DNA from: Lelliottia sp. JS-SCA-14
Lineage (GTDB): Bacteria > Pseudomonadota > Gammaproteobacteria > Enterobacterales > Enterobacteriaceae
NCBI RefSeq assembly: GCF_035593345.1
Contig: NZ_CP141606.1
Coordinates: forward strand, 868,001 to 932,000
Length of the DNA stretch: 64,000 nt
Direction of reading: 5' to 3'
Under the pieces are notes generated by a model that did no database searches, had not been told where the DNA came from, and saw only the letters and a list, made by a program, of their open reading frames with translations. Each line of letters starts with the position of its first letter. Positions within the stretch are counted from its first letter, which is position 1. Of the stretch, positions 24,479 through 35,070 are shown in pieces. The translations under genes were made by a program, and so were the position numbers.

Positions 24479-25204
24479 ATGGCTACCAATGCAAAACCCG
24501 TGTACAAACGCATTCTGCTTAAGCTGAGTGGCGAAGCACTGCAGGGAACGGAAGGCTTCGGTATTGACGCAAGCATTCTCGACCGCATGGCACAGGAAAT
24601 CAAAGAACTGGTTGAACTGGGTATCCAGGTTGGCGTAGTTATTGGCGGCGGCAACCTTTTCCGTGGCGCTGGTCTGGCGAAAGCGGGTATGAACCGCGTT
24701 GTGGGCGACCACATGGGTATGCTGGCAACCGTGATGAATGGCCTGGCGATGCGTGATGCGCTTCACCGTGCCTATGTGAACGCCCGCCTGATGTCCGCTA
24801 TTCCCCTGAATGGCGTGTGTGATAACTACAGCTGGGCAGAGGCGATCAGCCTGCTGCGCAATAACCGCGTGGTGATCCTCTCCGCCGGTACCGGTAACCC
24901 GTTCTTTACCACCGACTCCGCTGCCTGCCTGCGCGGGATCGAAATCGAAGCTGACGTGGTGCTGAAAGCGACCAAAGTTGACGGCGTGTTTACTGCCGAT
25001 CCGGCATCCGATCCTACCGCCACGATGTACGATCAGCTGAGCTACAACGAAGTGCTGGATAAAGAGCTGAAAGTGATGGATCTTGCCGCCTTCACGCTGG
25101 CTCGTGACCACAAATTACCGATTCGTGTTTTCAACATGAATAAGCCTGGTGCACTGCGTCGCGTAGTGATGGGCGAAAAAGAAGGCACTTTAATCACGGA
25201 ATAA
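24479..25204 (+). CDS. pyrH: UMP kinase
   Basis: Phosphorylates UMP to UDP in pyrimidine nucleotide synthesis; amino-acid-kinase fold, hexameric, controlled by GTP and UTP in E. coli. 241 residues, full length. Motifs: [13 protein letters not shown] (P-loop-like lysine), [42 protein letters not shown], and [12 protein letters not shown]. Own transcription unit between tsf and frr. Confidence 0.97.
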   Translation: MATNAKPVYKRILLKLSGEALQGTEGFGIDASILDRMAQEIKELVELGIQVGVVIGGGNLFRGAGLAKAGMNRVVGDHMGMLATVMNGLAMRDALHRAYVNARLMSAIPLNGVCDNYSWAEAISLLRNNRVVILSAGTGNPFFTTDSAACLRGIEIEADVVLKATKVDGVFTADPASDPTATMYDQLSYNEVLDKELKVMDLAAFTLARDHKLPIRVFNMNKPGALRRVVMGEKEGTLITE

Positions 25205-25281
25205 TTTCCGTTGACGACAAATACAGGTAAGATTCCGCATTACTTTTGTAGTGGGTTTGTTACCTGGACGCGCCTTTGGCG

Positions 25282-25308
25282 TTGTCATGAATTAAACGCG
25301 ACTATACT
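25282..25308 (+). promoter_or_regulatory. Possible frr promoter
   Basis: TTGTCA at 25282-25287 and TATACT at 25303-25308 with a 15-base spacer, 67 bases before the frr start. The spacing is shorter than ideal, so this is tentative. Confidence 0.4.
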
Positions 25309-25374
25309 TAGCACACCCATAGCGGCTGTGCTGGCGGATAGTCTGCCTGAGACTAGTGTTCAAGGATTCGTAAC

Positions 25375-25932
25375 GTGATTAACGACATCAGAAAAGATGC
25401 TGAAACACGCATGGAAAAATGCGTAGAAGCGTTCAAAAACCAAATCAGCAAAGTGCGTACTGGTCGTGCTTCCCCAAGCCTGCTGGATGGCATTGTAGTG
25501 GAATACTACGGTACGCCAACTCCGCTGCGTCAGCTGGCGAGCGTAACGGTAGAAGACACCCGTACCCTGAAAATCAACGTTTTCGATCGTTCATTGGGCC
25601 CGGCTGTAGAAAAAGCGATCATGGCTTCTGACCTGGGTCTGAACCCAAGCTCTGCGGGCACTGACATCCGCGTTCCACTGCCTCCGCTGACGGAAGAGCG
25701 TCGTAAAGAGCTGATCAAAGTGGTGCGTGGTGAAGCTGAAGGCGCTCGCGTTGCTGTGCGTAACGTGCGTCGTGATGCGAACGACAAAGTGAAAGCGCTG
25801 CTGAAAGAGAAAGAAATCAGCGAAGACGACGATCGTCGCTCCCAGGACGACGTGCAGAAAATGACTGACGCAGCGATCAAGAAAGTTGACGCGGCGCTGG
25901 CAGATAAAGAAGCGGAACTGATGCAGTTCTGA
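25375..25932 (+). CDS. frr: Ribosome recycling factor
   Basis: Splits post-termination ribosomes together with EF-G. 185 residues, identical length to E. coli. Start is GTG at 25375, as in E. coli frr, with RBS AAGGA (25362-25366). The protein is a three-helix bundle plus a hinge domain; conserved segments are [29 protein letters not shown] and [14 protein letters not shown] [19 protein letters not shown] near the C-terminus. Followed by a terminator, then dxr. Confidence 0.97.
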   Translation: MINDIRKDAETRMEKCVEAFKNQISKVRTGRASPSLLDGIVVEYYGTPTPLRQLASVTVEDTRTLKINVFDRSLGPAVEKAIMASDLGLNPSSAGTDIRVPLPPLTEERRKELIKVVRGEAEGARVAVRNVRRDANDKVKALLKEKEISEDDDRRSQDDVQKMTDAAIKKVDAALADKEAELMQF

Positions 25933-25950
25933 TTTCTGACGTCATCTGAT

Positions 25951-25999
25951 AAAACGCCGTTCAGAAAGTCCTGTGACTTTGCTGGCGGCGTTTTGCTTT
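25951..25999 (+). terminator. Branched terminator of frr
   Basis: Outer stem AAAACGCCG / CGGCGTTTT (25951-25959 and 25986-25994) encloses an inner perfect hairpin AAAGTC-CTGT-GACTTT (25965-25980); a GCTTTT tail follows. Confidence 0.85.
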
Positions 26000-26029
26000 T
26001 ATATGGTCTAACTTTCTTCCGGGCATCTC

Positions 26030-27229
26030 ATGAAGCATTTAACTCTCCTCGGCTCGACCGGCTCTATCGGTTGCAGCACTCTCGACGTTGTTCGTCATAA
26101 CCCTGAACAGTACACGGTTACTGCCCTTGTGGCCGGAAAGAACGTGCAGCGCATGGTTGAGCAATGTCTCGAGTTTACTCCCCGCTATGCGGTGATGGAT
26201 GACGAGGAAAGTGCTCGCCAGGTCAAAACATTGCTGGCAGAGAATGGCAGCCGTACGAAAGTTCTGAGCGGACAGCAGGCCGCCTGTGACATGGCCGCGT
26301 TAAGCGAAGTGGACCTGGTGATGGCGGCTATCGTTGGTGCTGCCGGTCTACTGCCAACCCTTGCGGCCATTGATGCCGGTAAGACCGTACTGCTGGCCAA
26401 CAAAGAGTCGCTGGTGACCTGCGGACGTCTGTTTATGGACGCGGTGAAAGCGCGAGGTGCGCGCCTTTTGCCGGTAGATAGCGAACATAACGCGATTTTT
26501 CAGAGTTTACCGCAACCTTTTCAACAGGACCTGGGGTACGCTTCCCTTGAGCAGAATGGCGTAGTATCGATTCTGCTTACGGGGTCTGGTGGCCCATTCC
26601 GTGAAACGCCGCTGTCTGAACTGGCCTCGATGACGCCCGATCAGGCCTGTCGGCATCCGAACTGGTCGATGGGACGTAAAATCTCCGTCGATTCCGCCAC
26701 TATGATGAACAAAGGTCTGGAATACATTGAAGCTCGCTGGTTATTTAATGCGTCAGCGAAACAGATGGAAGTGCTGATCCACCCGCAGTCGGTGATTCAT
26801 TCCATGGTGCGATATCAGGACGGCAGCGTGCTGGCGCAACTGGGCGAACCGGATATGCGCACGCCAATCGCCCATTCGATGGCGTGGCCTAACCGTGTGA
26901 TCTCCGGGGCAAAGCCGCTCGATTTTTGCAAAATCAGCTCACTGACTTTCAGCGAACCTGACTATGATCGTTACCCTTGTCTGAAACTGGCGATGAACGC
27001 CTTCGATCAGGGGCAAGCCGCAACGACGGCGCTCAATGCCGCAAACGAAATTACCGTTGAGGCATTTTTGAATCAGCACATCCGCTTTACGGATATCGCG
27101 GCACTTAATCTGTCGGTACTTGAAGCGATGGATCTGCGTGAACCGCAGAGCGTGGAAGAAGTGCTGGCAGTTGATGCTGCAGCGCGCATCGTTGCACGCG
27201 AACAAGTGACGCGCCTCGCAAGCAGGTGA
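26030..27229 (+). CDS. dxr: 1-deoxy-D-xylulose 5-phosphate reductoisomerase
   Basis: Second step of the MEP isoprenoid pathway; target of fosmidomycin. 399 residues (E. coli 398). NADPH-binding [11 protein letters not shown] at the N-terminus, [11 protein letters not shown], metal-binding [13 protein letters not shown], the flexible loop [13 protein letters not shown], and [23 protein letters not shown]. Heads the envelope biogenesis gene set; supplies precursors for undecaprenyl-PP made by the next gene ispU. Confidence 0.97.
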   Translation: MKHLTLLGSTGSIGCSTLDVVRHNPEQYTVTALVAGKNVQRMVEQCLEFTPRYAVMDDEESARQVKTLLAENGSRTKVLSGQQAACDMAALSEVDLVMAAIVGAAGLLPTLAAIDAGKTVLLANKESLVTCGRLFMDAVKARGARLLPVDSEHNAIFQSLPQPFQQDLGYASLEQNGVVSILLTGSGGPFRETPLSELASMTPDQACRHPNWSMGRKISVDSATMMNKGLEYIEARWLFNASAKQMEVLIHPQSVIHSMVRYQDGSVLAQLGEPDMRTPIAHSMAWPNRVISGAKPLDFCKISSLTFSEPDYDRYPCLKLAMNAFDQGQAATTALNAANEITVEAFLNQHIRFTDIAALNLSVLEAMDLREPQSVEEVLAVDAAARIVAREQVTRLASR

Positions 27230-27328
27230 TAATCCACCTGCTACAGGTCGTGCTATTTGTTAGCGTTGGGCTTCAGTGATATAGTCTGCGCCACCTGATT
27301 GCGGGTATTAGACGTTGAGCGGTCAGGT

Positions 27329-27354
27329 AAGCCGTGGTTTACACGGCTTTTTTG
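27329..27354 (+). terminator. Hairpin with T-run between dxr and ispU
   Basis: Stem AAGCCGTG / CACGGCTT, GTTTA loop, followed by TTTTTTG. It lies 100 bases after dxr and 60 bases before ispU, so it either ends dxr transcripts or attenuates the downstream operon; the sequence cannot tell which. Confidence 0.72.
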
Positions 27355-27413
27355 TGGAAAGGCTTCAGTATTCCTGAGTACCGTTAAATCCTTTCAGGGA
27401 CTAAAAACGCGTT

Positions 27414-28172
27414 ATGTTGTCTGCGAATCAACCAATAAGCGAAAACTTGCCAGCTCATGGCTGTCGCCATGTAGCAATCATCATGGATGGCAACGGCCGC
27501 TGGGCGAAAAGACAAGGGAAGATACGAGCCTTTGGGCATAAAGCTGGGGCGAAGTCTGTTCGCCGCGCCGTTTCTTTTGCCGCCAATAACGGCATTGATG
27601 CGTTAACGCTCTATGCTTTCAGCAGTGAAAACTGGAATCGGCCGCCGCAGGAAGTGACGGCGTTGATGGAATTGTTTGTGTGGGCGCTCGACAGCGAAGT
27701 AAAAAGCCTGCACCGCCACAACGTTCGCCTGCGCATTATCGGCGATACCAGTCGTTTCAACTCACGTCTGCAGGAACGCATTCGTAAAGCGGAAGCGGTG
27801 ACCGAAAATAATACCGGTCTGACGCTCAATATCGCGGCGAATTACGGCGGACGTTGGGACATTATACAGGGTGTTCGGCATTTGGCCGAACAGGTTCAGG
27901 AAGGGCTGTTAACACCCGACCAAATTGATGAAGAGGCGCTGGGTCAGCAAATCTGCATGAACGAACTGGCACCTGTGGATTTGGTTATTAGGACAGGGGG
28001 AGAACATCGAATCAGTAACTTTTTGCTTTGGCAAATTGCCTATGCCGAACTTTACTTTACGGATGTTCTTTGGCCCGATTTTGATGAACAAGACTTTGAA
28101 GGTGCGCTGAATGCCTTTGCCAATCGTGAGCGTCGCTTCGGCGGCACGGAGCCGGGCACCGAAAAAGTCTGA
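27414..28172 (+). CDS. ispU: Undecaprenyl diphosphate synthase
   Basis: Cis-prenyltransferase (also called UppS) that makes the C55 lipid carrier for peptidoglycan, O-antigen and other glycans. 252 residues (E. coli 253). The diphosphate-binding motif HVAIIMDGNGRWAK carries the catalytic aspartate D25; YAFSSENWNRP, NIAANYGGRWDI and LVIRTGGEHRISNFLLWQ are the other family boxes. Followed after 12 bases by cdsA. Confidence 0.97.
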   Translation: MLSANQPISENLPAHGCRHVAIIMDGNGRWAKRQGKIRAFGHKAGAKSVRRAVSFAANNGIDALTLYAFSSENWNRPPQEVTALMELFVWALDSEVKSLHRHNVRLRIIGDTSRFNSRLQERIRKAEAVTENNTGLTLNIAANYGGRWDIIQGVRHLAEQVQEGLLTPDQIDEEALGQQICMNELAPVDLVIRTGGEHRISNFLLWQIAYAELYFTDVLWPDFDEQDFEGALNAFANRERRFGGTEPGTEKV

Positions 28173-28184
28173 TGGGGGTAGCTT

Positions 28185-29042
28185 TTGCTGAAGTATCGCC
28201 TGATTTCCGCTTTTGTATTAATACCCATCGTTATCGCGGCGCTGTTTTTACTGCCGCCGGTGGGATTTGCCATTGTCACGCTGGTGGTGTGTATGCTCGC
28301 CGCGTGGGAGTGGGGGCAGCTTAGCGGCTTTACTTCGCGCACTCAGCGGGTATGGCTGGCGGTACTCTGTGGCCTGTTACTGGCGCTGATGCTGTTTATG
28401 TTGCCTGAATATCATCACGATATTCATCAACCGCTGATCGAGGGTTCCCTGTGGGCTTCCCTGGGCTGGTGGGTTGCCGCGCTGCTGCTGGTGCTTTTCT
28501 ATCCCGGTTCGGCAGCGTTCTGGCGCAACTCTAAAACGTGGCGTCTGATTTTCGGCCTGCTCACAATTGTTCCTTTTTTCTGGGGTATGATCGTGCTGCG
28601 CGTCTGGCACTACGACGACAACCACTACAGCGGCTCTCTGTGGCTGCTGTATGTGATGATTCTCGTCTGGGGTGCTGACTCCGGGGCCTATATGTTTGGT
28701 AAACTGTTTGGCAAACATAAACTGGCGCCGAAAGTGTCGCCTGGCAAAACCTGGCAGGGGTTCATCGGCGGTCTGTTTACAGCTGCAATTATCTCCTGGG
28801 GATATGGCGTATGGGCGAATCTTGACGTCGCACCGTCTACGCTGCTGATCTGCTCTATCTTTGCTGCGCTGGCGTCGGTTCTTGGCGATTTGACCGAGAG
28901 TATGTTCAAGCGTGAAGCAGGGATCAAAGACAGCGGCCACCTTATCCCAGGACATGGTGGAATACTGGATCGCATCGATAGCCTGACGGCTGCGGTACCG
29001 GTCTTTGCATGCCTGCTGCTGCTGGTATTTGGCACGATTTAA
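28185..29042 (+). CDS. cdsA: Phosphatidate cytidylyltransferase
   Basis: Inner-membrane enzyme making CDP-diacylglycerol, the precursor of all phospholipids. 285 residues, same as E. coli, with the same weak TTG start (TTG-CTG-AAG-TAT) behind a GGGGGT ribosome site. Six to eight hydrophobic helices; the CDP-alcohol signature [20 protein letters not shown] and GGILDRIDS is near the C-terminus. Between ispU and rseP; the weak start is conserved and may limit expression. Confidence 0.96.
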   Translation: MLKYRLISAFVLIPIVIAALFLLPPVGFAIVTLVVCMLAAWEWGQLSGFTSRTQRVWLAVLCGLLLALMLFMLPEYHHDIHQPLIEGSLWASLGWWVAALLLVLFYPGSAAFWRNSKTWRLIFGLLTIVPFFWGMIVLRVWHYDDNHYSGSLWLLYVMILVWGADSGAYMFGKLFGKHKLAPKVSPGKTWQGFIGGLFTAAIISWGYGVWANLDVAPSTLLICSIFAALASVLGDLTESMFKREAGIKDSGHLIPGHGGILDRIDSLTAAVPVFACLLLLVFGTI

Positions 29043-29053
29043 CGGAAGGTTTT

Positions 29054-30412
29054 ATGCTGAGCATCCTATGGAATCTGGCGGCGTTCATTGTTGCACTTGG
29101 TGTGCTTATCACTGTGCACGAATTTGGCCATTTCTGGGTTGCCCGGCGCTGCGGAGTGCGGGTCGAACGTTTCTCGATTGGCTTCGGTAAATCCCTTTGG
29201 CGTCGCACTGACCGCCACGGTACCGAGTTTGTCATTGCGCTGATCCCGCTCGGCGGCTACGTCAAAATGCTCGATGAGCGCGTAGAGCCTGTCGCACCCG
29301 AAATGCGACACTACGCGTTCAACAACAAAACTGTCGGCCAGCGTGCCGCCATCATAGCTGCCGGTCCGGTGGCGAATTTCATCTTTGCCGTTTTCGCTTA
29401 CTGGCTGGTGTTTATCATCGGTGTCCCTGGTGTTCGTCCGGTTGTTGGTGAAATAACCGCCAACTCCGTCGCCGCATCTGCGCAAATTGCGCCGGGCATG
29501 GAACTTAAAGCGATCGATGGTATCGAAACCCCTGATTGGGATGCCGTTAGGCTGCAACTGGTGTCGAAAATTGGCGATGACCAGACCACCATCACGGTTT
29601 CTCCGTTTGGTGCCAGTCAGAGTCAACGTCAGGACAAAGTGCTCGATTTGCGTCACTGGACCTTTGAACCTGACAAAGAAGATCCGGTTGCGGCATTAGG
29701 CATTCGCCCACGCGGTGCGCAGATTGAACCGGTGTTAGCGGAAGTCCAGGCAGATTCGGCAGCCAGTAAAGCAGGTTTGCAAGCGGGCGACAGGATCGTT
29801 AAAGTCGATGGTCAGCCGTTAACACAATGGATGACCTTTGTTATTCTGGTGCGCGATAATCCGGGCACACCGCTGGCAGTAGAAATCGAACGACAGGGGA
29901 GTCCGCTCTCTCTGACGCTCATCCCGGATACTAAACCGGGTGGTGGTAAGGCAGAAGGATTTGCGGGCGTCGTGCCAAAAGTGATCCCGCTGCCAGATGA
30001 GTACAAGACAATACGCCAGTATGGGCCGTTCAGCGCCATCCTTGAAGCCACGGATAAAACATGGCAACTGATGAAGCTGACGGTCAACATGTTGGGGAAA
30101 TTGATAACCGGTGACGTAAAACTGAACAACCTCAGTGGGCCGATTTCTATCGCTCAAGGGGCTGGGATGTCAGCGGAATTCGGGGTGATTTACTATCTCA
30201 TGTTTCTCGCGCTCATTAGCGTGAACCTCGGGATAATCAACCTGTTCCCGCTTCCCGTTTTAGACGGGGGGCATCTGCTGTTTTTAGCGATTGAAAAGCT
30301 AAAAGGTGGACCGGTATCCGAGCGAGTTCAAGACTTTAGTTATCGCATTGGCTCGATACTGCTAGTGCTGTTAATGGGGCTTGCGCTTTTCAATGATTTC
30401 TCTCGGTTGTAA
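29054..30412 (+). CDS. rseP: Site-2 intramembrane protease RseP
   Basis: Zinc metalloprotease of the inner membrane that cuts RseA after DegS, releasing sigma-E, and clears signal peptides. 452 residues (E. coli 450), started at [11 protein letters not shown]; a longer open frame overlapping cdsA is not supported. Active-site HEFGH at residues 22-26 in the first helix, second metal-ligand motif [13 protein letters not shown] in a late helix, and two periplasmic PDZ domains between (about residues 115-310, e.g. [21 protein letters not shown]). Its substrate pathway links it to degP and bamA in this window. Confidence 0.97.
   Translation: MLSILWNLAAFIVALGVLITVHEFGHFWVARRCGVRVERFSIGFGKSLWRRTDRHGTEFVIALIPLGGYVKMLDERVEPVAPEMRHYAFNNKTVGQRAAIIAAGPVANFIFAVFAYWLVFIIGVPGVRPVVGEITANSVAASAQIAPGMELKAIDGIETPDWDAVRLQLVSKIGDDQTTITVSPFGASQSQRQDKVLDLRHWTFEPDKEDPVAALGIRPRGAQIEPVLAEVQADSAASKAGLQAGDRIVKVDGQPLTQWMTFVILVRDNPGTPLAVEIERQGSPLSLTLIPDTKPGGGKAEGFAGVVPKVIPLPDEYKTIRQYGPFSAILEATDKTWQLMKLTVNMLGKLITGDVKLNNLSGPISIAQGAGMSAEFGVIYYLMFLALISVNLGIINLFPLPVLDGGHLLFLAIEKLKGGPVSERVQDFSYRIGSILLVLLMGLALFNDFSRL
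29500..29528 (+). promoter_or_regulatory. Predicted internal sigma-E promoter inside rseP, for bamA-skp
   Basis: GGAACTT at 29500-29506, 16-base spacer, TCGAAA at 29523-29528, in the middle of the rseP coding region. The -35 matches consensus fully and the -10 (TCGAA) is close to TCTGA/TCAAA. It would give bamA, skp and the lpx genes stress-dependent transcription separate from upstream genes. Prediction only. Confidence 0.55.
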
Positions 30413-30443
30413 GAGAGATAGTTAGGAAGAATGCATAATAACG

Positions 30444-32861
30444 ATGGCGATGAAAAAGTTGCTCATAGCGTCGCTGCTGTTTAGCAGCGCAACCGTATAC
30501 GGTGCTGAAGGTTTCGTAGTGAAGGATATTCATTTCGAAGGTCTTCAGCGTGTCGCCGTCGGTGCGGCCCTCCTCAGTATGCCAGTTCGCCAGGGCGACA
30601 CGGTTAATGATGAAGATATCAGTAATACCATTCGTGCACTGTTTGCCACTGGCAACTTTGAGGACGTTCGCGTCCTGCGCGATGGTGATACGCTGCTGGT
30701 TCAGGTGAAAGAACGCCCGACGATCGCCAGTATCACTTTCTCCGGAAACAAATCGGTGAAAGACGATATGCTCAAGCAAAACCTTGAAGCATCTGGTGTT
30801 CGTGTCGGTGAATCTCTGGACCGCACCACCCTGTCCGACATCGAAAAAGGACTGGAAGATTTCTACTACAGCGTCGGTAAATACAGCGCGAGCGTCAAAG
30901 CCGTTGTCACCCCGCTGCCGCGTAACCGCGTCGACCTGAAGCTCGTCTTCCAGGAAGGCGTCTCTGCGAAGATCCAGCAGATCAACATCGTGGGCAACCA
31001 CGCGTTCAGTACGGACGAGCTGATCTCTACCTTCCAGCTGCGCGATGAAGTGCCATGGTGGAACGTGGTCGGCGATCGTAAATACCAGAAACAGAAACTG
31101 GCGGGCGATCTCGAAACCCTGCGTAGCTACTACCTGGATCGCGGTTACGCCCGTTTCAACATTGATTCGACTCAGGTCAGTCTGACTCCGGACAAGAAAG
31201 GGATCTACATTACGGTTAACATCACTGAAGGCGATCAGTACAAGCTTTCTGGTGTTGAAGTCAGTGGAAACCTGGCGGGTCACTCCGCTGAGATCGAGAG
31301 CCTGACTAAGCTCCAGCCGGGCGAACTGTATAGCGGCGCGAAAGTGACCAAAATGGAAGACGGCATTAAAAAGCTGCTCGGCCGTTATGGTTATGCTTAC
31401 CCGCGCGTACAGACTCAGCCTGAAATCAATGACACGGATAAAACCGTGAAACTCCACGTGAACGTCGATGCGGGCAACCGTTTCTACGTGCGTAAGATTC
31501 GCTTTGAAGGTAACGATACCTCCAAAGATTCCGTACTGCGTCGCGAAATGCGCCAGATGGAAGGCGCATGGCTGGGCAGCGATCTCGTTGACCAGGGTAA
31601 AGAGCGTCTGAACCGTCTGGGTTACTTCGAAACGGTTGATACGGATACACAGCGTGTATCAGGCAGTCCGGACCAGGTAGACGTCGTTTACAAGGTGAAA
31701 GAACGTAACACCGGTAGCTTTAACTTCGGTGTGGGCTACGGCACAGAAAGTGGCGTGAGCTTCCAGGTCGGCGTTCAGCAGGATAACTGGTTGGGTACGG
31801 GTTATTCTGTGGGTATCAACGGTACCAAGAACGACTACCAGACCTATTCCGAGTTCTCTGTTACCAACCCATACTTCACCGTTGACGGTGTGAGTCTGGG
31901 CGGTCGTATTTTCTATAACGACTTTAAAGCAGACGATGCGGACCTGTCCTCATACACCAACAAAAGTTATGGTGTTGATGGCACGCTGGGCTTCCCGATT
32001 AACGAATACAACACCCTGCGTGCTGGCTTAGGTTACGTGCATAACGACCTGTCCAATATGCAACCGCAGGTGGCGATGTGGCGTTATCTGGACTCCATCG
32101 GGCAGAAGGCAAGCACCTCCAGCGATAACAACGGTTTCGCTGCAGATGACTTCACCTTTAACTATGGCTGGACGTATAACCGTCTTGACCGTGGTTTCTT
32201 CCCGACAGAAGGTTCTCGCGTCAACCTGAACGGTAAAGTGACCGTTCCGGGTTCTGATAACGAGTTCTATAAGCTGACGCTGGATACCGCGTCTTACTTC
32301 CCAATTGATGACGATCACAAGTGGGTCGTTCTGGGTCGTACACGTTGGGGTTACGGCGATGGCTTAGGTGGCAAAGAGCTGCCATTCTATGAGAACTTCT
32401 ATGCCGGTGGTTCCAGCACCGTCCGTGGCTTCCAGTCCAATAACATTGGTCCGAAAGCGGTGTACTACGGCGGTAACGATACAGATAACTGTGATAAAAA
32501 ATCCTCGTCAGAAGTGTGTAGTTCTAATGACGCGGTAGGTGGTAACGCCATGGGTGTCGCCAGCCTGGAATTCATCACGCCTACGCCATTCATCAGCGAC
32601 AAGTATGCGAACTCCGTGCGTACTTCGTTCTTCTGGGATGCGGGTACCGTGTGGGATACCAACTGGGAGAACACCGCTCAGATGAAAGCCGCTGGTGTGC
32701 CGGATTATAGCGATCCGAGCAACATTCGCATGTCTGCGGGTATCGCATTACAATGGATGTCACCGTTGGGGCCGTTGGTCTTCTCCTACGCCCAGCCGTT
32801 TAAGAAATACGATGGAGACAAAGCGGAGCAGTTCCAGTTTAACATTGGTAAAACCTGGTAA
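30444..32861 (+). CDS. bamA: Outer membrane protein assembly factor BamA
   Basis: Essential Omp85 core of the BAM complex that inserts beta-barrels into the outer membrane. 805 residues (E. coli 810). Signal peptide residues 1-20 (ending TVYG-AEG), five POTRA domains to about residue 420, then a 16-strand barrel ending FNIGKTW. The essential loop-6 motif VRGF is present ([13 protein letters not shown]). A surface loop after it ([13 protein letters not shown]... to SNDAVGGN) is shorter than in E. coli but keeps a cysteine pair. An N-terminal second methionine at residue 3 is an alternative start. Confidence 0.97.
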   Translation: MAMKKLLIASLLFSSATVYGAEGFVVKDIHFEGLQRVAVGAALLSMPVRQGDTVNDEDISNTIRALFATGNFEDVRVLRDGDTLLVQVKERPTIASITFSGNKSVKDDMLKQNLEASGVRVGESLDRTTLSDIEKGLEDFYYSVGKYSASVKAVVTPLPRNRVDLKLVFQEGVSAKIQQINIVGNHAFSTDELISTFQLRDEVPWWNVVGDRKYQKQKLAGDLETLRSYYLDRGYARFNIDSTQVSLTPDKKGIYITVNITEGDQYKLSGVEVSGNLAGHSAEIESLTKLQPGELYSGAKVTKMEDGIKKLLGRYGYAYPRVQTQPEINDTDKTVKLHVNVDAGNRFYVRKIRFEGNDTSKDSVLRREMRQMEGAWLGSDLVDQGKERLNRLGYFETVDTDTQRVSGSPDQVDVVYKVKERNTGSFNFGVGYGTESGVSFQVGVQQDNWLGTGYSVGINGTKNDYQTYSEFSVTNPYFTVDGVSLGGRIFYNDFKADDADLSSYTNKSYGVDGTLGFPINEYNTLRAGLGYVHNDLSNMQPQVAMWRYLDSIGQKASTSSDNNGFAADDFTFNYGWTYNRLDRGFFPTEGSRVNLNGKVTVPGSDNEFYKLTLDTASYFPIDDDHKWVVLGRTRWGYGDGLGGKELPFYENFYAGGSSTVRGFQSNNIGPKAVYYGGNDTDNCDKKSSSEVCSSNDAVGGNAMGVASLEFITPTPFISDKYANSVRTSFFWDAGTVWDTNWENTAQMKAAGVPDYSDPSNIRMSAGIALQWMSPLGPLVFSYAQPFKKYDGDKAEQFQFNIGKTW

Positions 32862-32907
32862 TAATCCGCTGCAATGGAATGCGTTGGCAGTGTAGCGCTG
32901 ACAACCG

Positions 32908-32960
32908 GCGATCGCACAGACGATCGCCTTGCCACGCAAAGAACGGTACCTTCGGGTACC
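32908..32960 (+). promoter_or_regulatory. Two hairpins in the bamA-skp gap
   Basis: Two perfect inverted repeats in tandem: GGCGATCG/CGATCGCC (32908-32915, 32921-32928) and GGTACC-TTCG-GGTACC (32945-32960), 24 bases before the skp start. No T-run follows either, so they look like mRNA processing or stability elements between a large membrane protein and an abundant chaperone rather than a terminator. Confidence 0.5.
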
Positions 32961-32983
32961 AATGGGATGGTAAGGAGTTTATT

Positions 32984-33478
32984 GTGAAAAAGTGGTTATT
33001 AGCTGCAGGTCTGGGTTTGGCAATGGTGACTTCTGCTCAGGCAGCGGACAAAATTGCAATCGTCAACATGGGTAATCTTTTCCAGCAGGTAGCCCAGAAA
33101 ACGGGTGTTTCCGCGACTCTGGAAAACGAATTCAAAGGCCGTGCTGGCGAACTGCAGGGTATGGAAAACGACCTTCAGTCCAAAATGCAGCGTCTGCAGC
33201 GTGATGGTTCTACCATGAAAGCTGCCGATCGTAGCAAGCTGGAAAAAGACGTAATGGCACAGCGTCAGACTTTCTCTCAGAAAGCACAGGCTTTCGAGCA
33301 GGATCGTCAGCGTCGTTCTAACGAAGAACGTGGCAAACTGGTTACCCGTATCCAGTCTGCTGTGAAAGCAGTTGCAGCCGATCAGAACATCGATCTGGTT
33401 GTTGATGCAAATGCCGTTGCTTTCAACAGTGGCGATGTGAAAGACATCACTGCTGATGTACTGAAACAGGTTAAATAA
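32984..33478 (+). CDS. skp: Periplasmic chaperone Skp
   Basis: Trimeric jellyfish-shaped holdase that carries unfolded outer-membrane proteins across the periplasm to BamA. 164 residues (E. coli 161). Start is GTG at 32984 with RBS TAAGGAG (32971-32977), giving the signal peptide (M)[22 protein letters not shown]. The central part (about residues 45-130) is charged, helical and coiled-coil forming, with a slightly longer segment [20 protein letters not shown] than in E. coli. Directly after bamA and 3 bases before lpxD. Confidence 0.96.
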   Translation: MKKWLLAAGLGLAMVTSAQAADKIAIVNMGNLFQQVAQKTGVSATLENEFKGRAGELQGMENDLQSKMQRLQRDGSTMKAADRSKLEKDVMAQRQTFSQKAQAFEQDRQRRSNEERGKLVTRIQSAVKAVAADQNIDLVVDANAVAFNSGDVKDITADVLKQVK

Positions 33479-33481
33479 GTA

Positions 33482-34507
33482 ATGCCTTCAATTCGACTGG
33501 CTGATCTCGCTCAGCAGTTGGATGCAGAATTACACGGTGATGGCGATATCGTCATCACCGCTGTTGCGTCCATGCAATCTGCTAAAGCAGGCACAATTAC
33601 GTTCATGGTAAGCCCGAAGTACCGTGAGCACCTGGCTCAATGCCAGGCGTCTGCTGTCGTTCTGACGCAGGACGACCTTCCGTTTGCCACCTCTAGCGCG
33701 CTGGTAGTGAAAAATCCCTACCTGACTTACGCGCGTATGGCTCAAATTCTTGATACCACGCCGCAGCCGGCGCAGAACATTGCTGCCAGTGCAGTGATTG
33801 ATCCTTCGGCTAAGCTGGGTAACAACGTTTCAATCGGCGCGAATGCCGTTATCGAATCCGATGTGGTTCTCGGTGATAACGTGGTGATTGGCGCGGGCTG
33901 TTTCGTTGGTAAACACACGAAAATTGGTGCTGGCTCCCGTTTGTGGGCCAATGTCACCGTTTACCATGAGATCGAAATTGGCGAAAACTGCCTGATTCAG
34001 TCCAGTACCGTGATCGGTTCGGACGGGTTCGGCTATGCTAACGATCGGGGTAACTGGATTAAGATCCCTCAGCTCGGCCGCGTGATTATCGGCGATCGCG
34101 TTGAGATCGGTGCATGCACAACCATTGACCGCGGTGCGCTCGACGACACCATTATTGGCAATGGTGTTATCATTGATAACCAATGTCAGATTGCGCATAA
34201 CGTTGTGATTGGCGACAATACGGCAGTTGCAGGTGGCGTAATCATGGCAGGCAGCCTGAAAATTGGTCGTTACTGCATGATCGGTGGTGCCAGCGTAATC
34301 AACGGGCATATGGAAATATGCGACAAGGTTACGGTGACAGGCATGGGTATGGTGATGCGTCCTATCACTGAACCGGGTGTCTACTCCTCCGGCATTCCGC
34401 TGCAACCGAATAAGATGTGGCGTAAAACCGCAGCTCTGGTGATGAATATTGATGATATGAGCAAGCGCCTCAAAGCTATTGAGCGCAAAATCGATCAACA
34501 AGACTAA
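33482..34507 (+). CDS. lpxD: UDP-3-O-(3-hydroxymyristoyl)glucosamine N-acyltransferase
   Basis: Third step of lipid A synthesis: N-acylation of UDP-3-O-acyl-glucosamine using hydroxymyristoyl-ACP. 341 residues, full length. N-terminal uridine-binding domain (about residues 1-100), then a left-handed beta-helix of hexapeptide repeats ([36 protein letters not shown]), with the catalytic histidine in [10 protein letters not shown] (near residue 239) and a C-terminal helix that binds ACP. Three bases after skp. Confidence 0.97.
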   Translation: MPSIRLADLAQQLDAELHGDGDIVITAVASMQSAKAGTITFMVSPKYREHLAQCQASAVVLTQDDLPFATSSALVVKNPYLTYARMAQILDTTPQPAQNIAASAVIDPSAKLGNNVSIGANAVIESDVVLGDNVVIGAGCFVGKHTKIGAGSRLWANVTVYHEIEIGENCLIQSSTVIGSDGFGYANDRGNWIKIPQLGRVIIGDRVEIGACTTIDRGALDDTIIGNGVIIDNQCQIAHNVVIGDNTAVAGGVIMAGSLKIGRYCMIGGASVINGHMEICDKVTVTGMGMVMRPITEPGVYSSGIPLQPNKMWRKTAALVMNIDDMSKRLKAIERKIDQQD

Positions 34508-34536
34508 AGGTTCATCCCTATAACGCTAAATTTCCC

Positions 34537-34568
34537 GGCCTGTCGGCTTTCTTCTAAACCGGCAGGCC
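34537..34568 (+). promoter_or_regulatory. Hairpin between lpxD and fabZ
   Basis: 10-bp stem GGCCTGTCGG / CCGGCAGGCC (one G-U pair) with a 12-base loop, followed by only a weak T-rich stretch. It sits in the longest gap (104 bases) of the skp-to-accA gene run and could be a partial terminator or a processing site. Confidence 0.5.
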
Positions 34569-34611
34569 GTGTTATTATTGCTATTCAGTAAATTTTGACA
34601 GGAAGAGTATT

Positions 34612-35067
34612 TTGACTACCGACACTCATACTCTGCATATTGAAGAGATTTTAGAGCTTCTGCCGCACCGCTACCCGTTTTTGCTGGTAGATCGTGTGCT
34701 GGATTTTGAAGAAGGTCGTTTTCTGCGCGCAGTGAAAAATGTCTCTGTAAATGAGCCATTCTTCCAGGGACACTTCCCTGGCAAACCTATCTTCCCGGGT
34801 GTGTTGATCCTGGAAGCGATGGCTCAGGCTACCGGTATTCTGGCGTTTAAAAGCGTCGGTAAACTGGAGCCAGGTGAGCTGTATTACTTCGCAGGTATCG
34901 ACGAAGCGCGCTTTAAGCGTCCCGTCGTGCCTGGTGATCAGATGATCATGGAAGTGACTTTTGAGAAAACGCGCCGTGGCCTGACGCGCTTCAAAGGCGT
35001 TGCGCTGGTTGACGGCAAAGTTGTTTGCGAAGCGACCATGATGTGTGCGCGTAGCCGGGAGGCCTGA
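34612..35067 (+). CDS. fabZ: 3-hydroxyacyl-[acyl-carrier-protein] dehydratase FabZ
   Basis: Hot-dog-fold dehydratase of fatty acid elongation; competes with LpxA for hydroxymyristoyl-ACP, so its level sets the phospholipid to lipid A balance. 151 residues, identical length to E. coli, with the same TTG start (RBS GGAAGAG). Catalytic H54 in [14 protein letters not shown] and E68 in [11 protein letters not shown] are present. Followed by lpxA after 3 bases. Confidence 0.97.
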   Translation: MTTDTHTLHIEEILELLPHRYPFLLVDRVLDFEEGRFLRAVKNVSVNEPFFQGHFPGKPIFPGVLILEAMAQATGILAFKSVGKLEPGELYYFAGIDEARFKRPVVPGDQMIMEVTFEKTRRGLTRFKGVALVDGKVVCEATMMCARSREA

Positions 35068-35070
35068 TAC

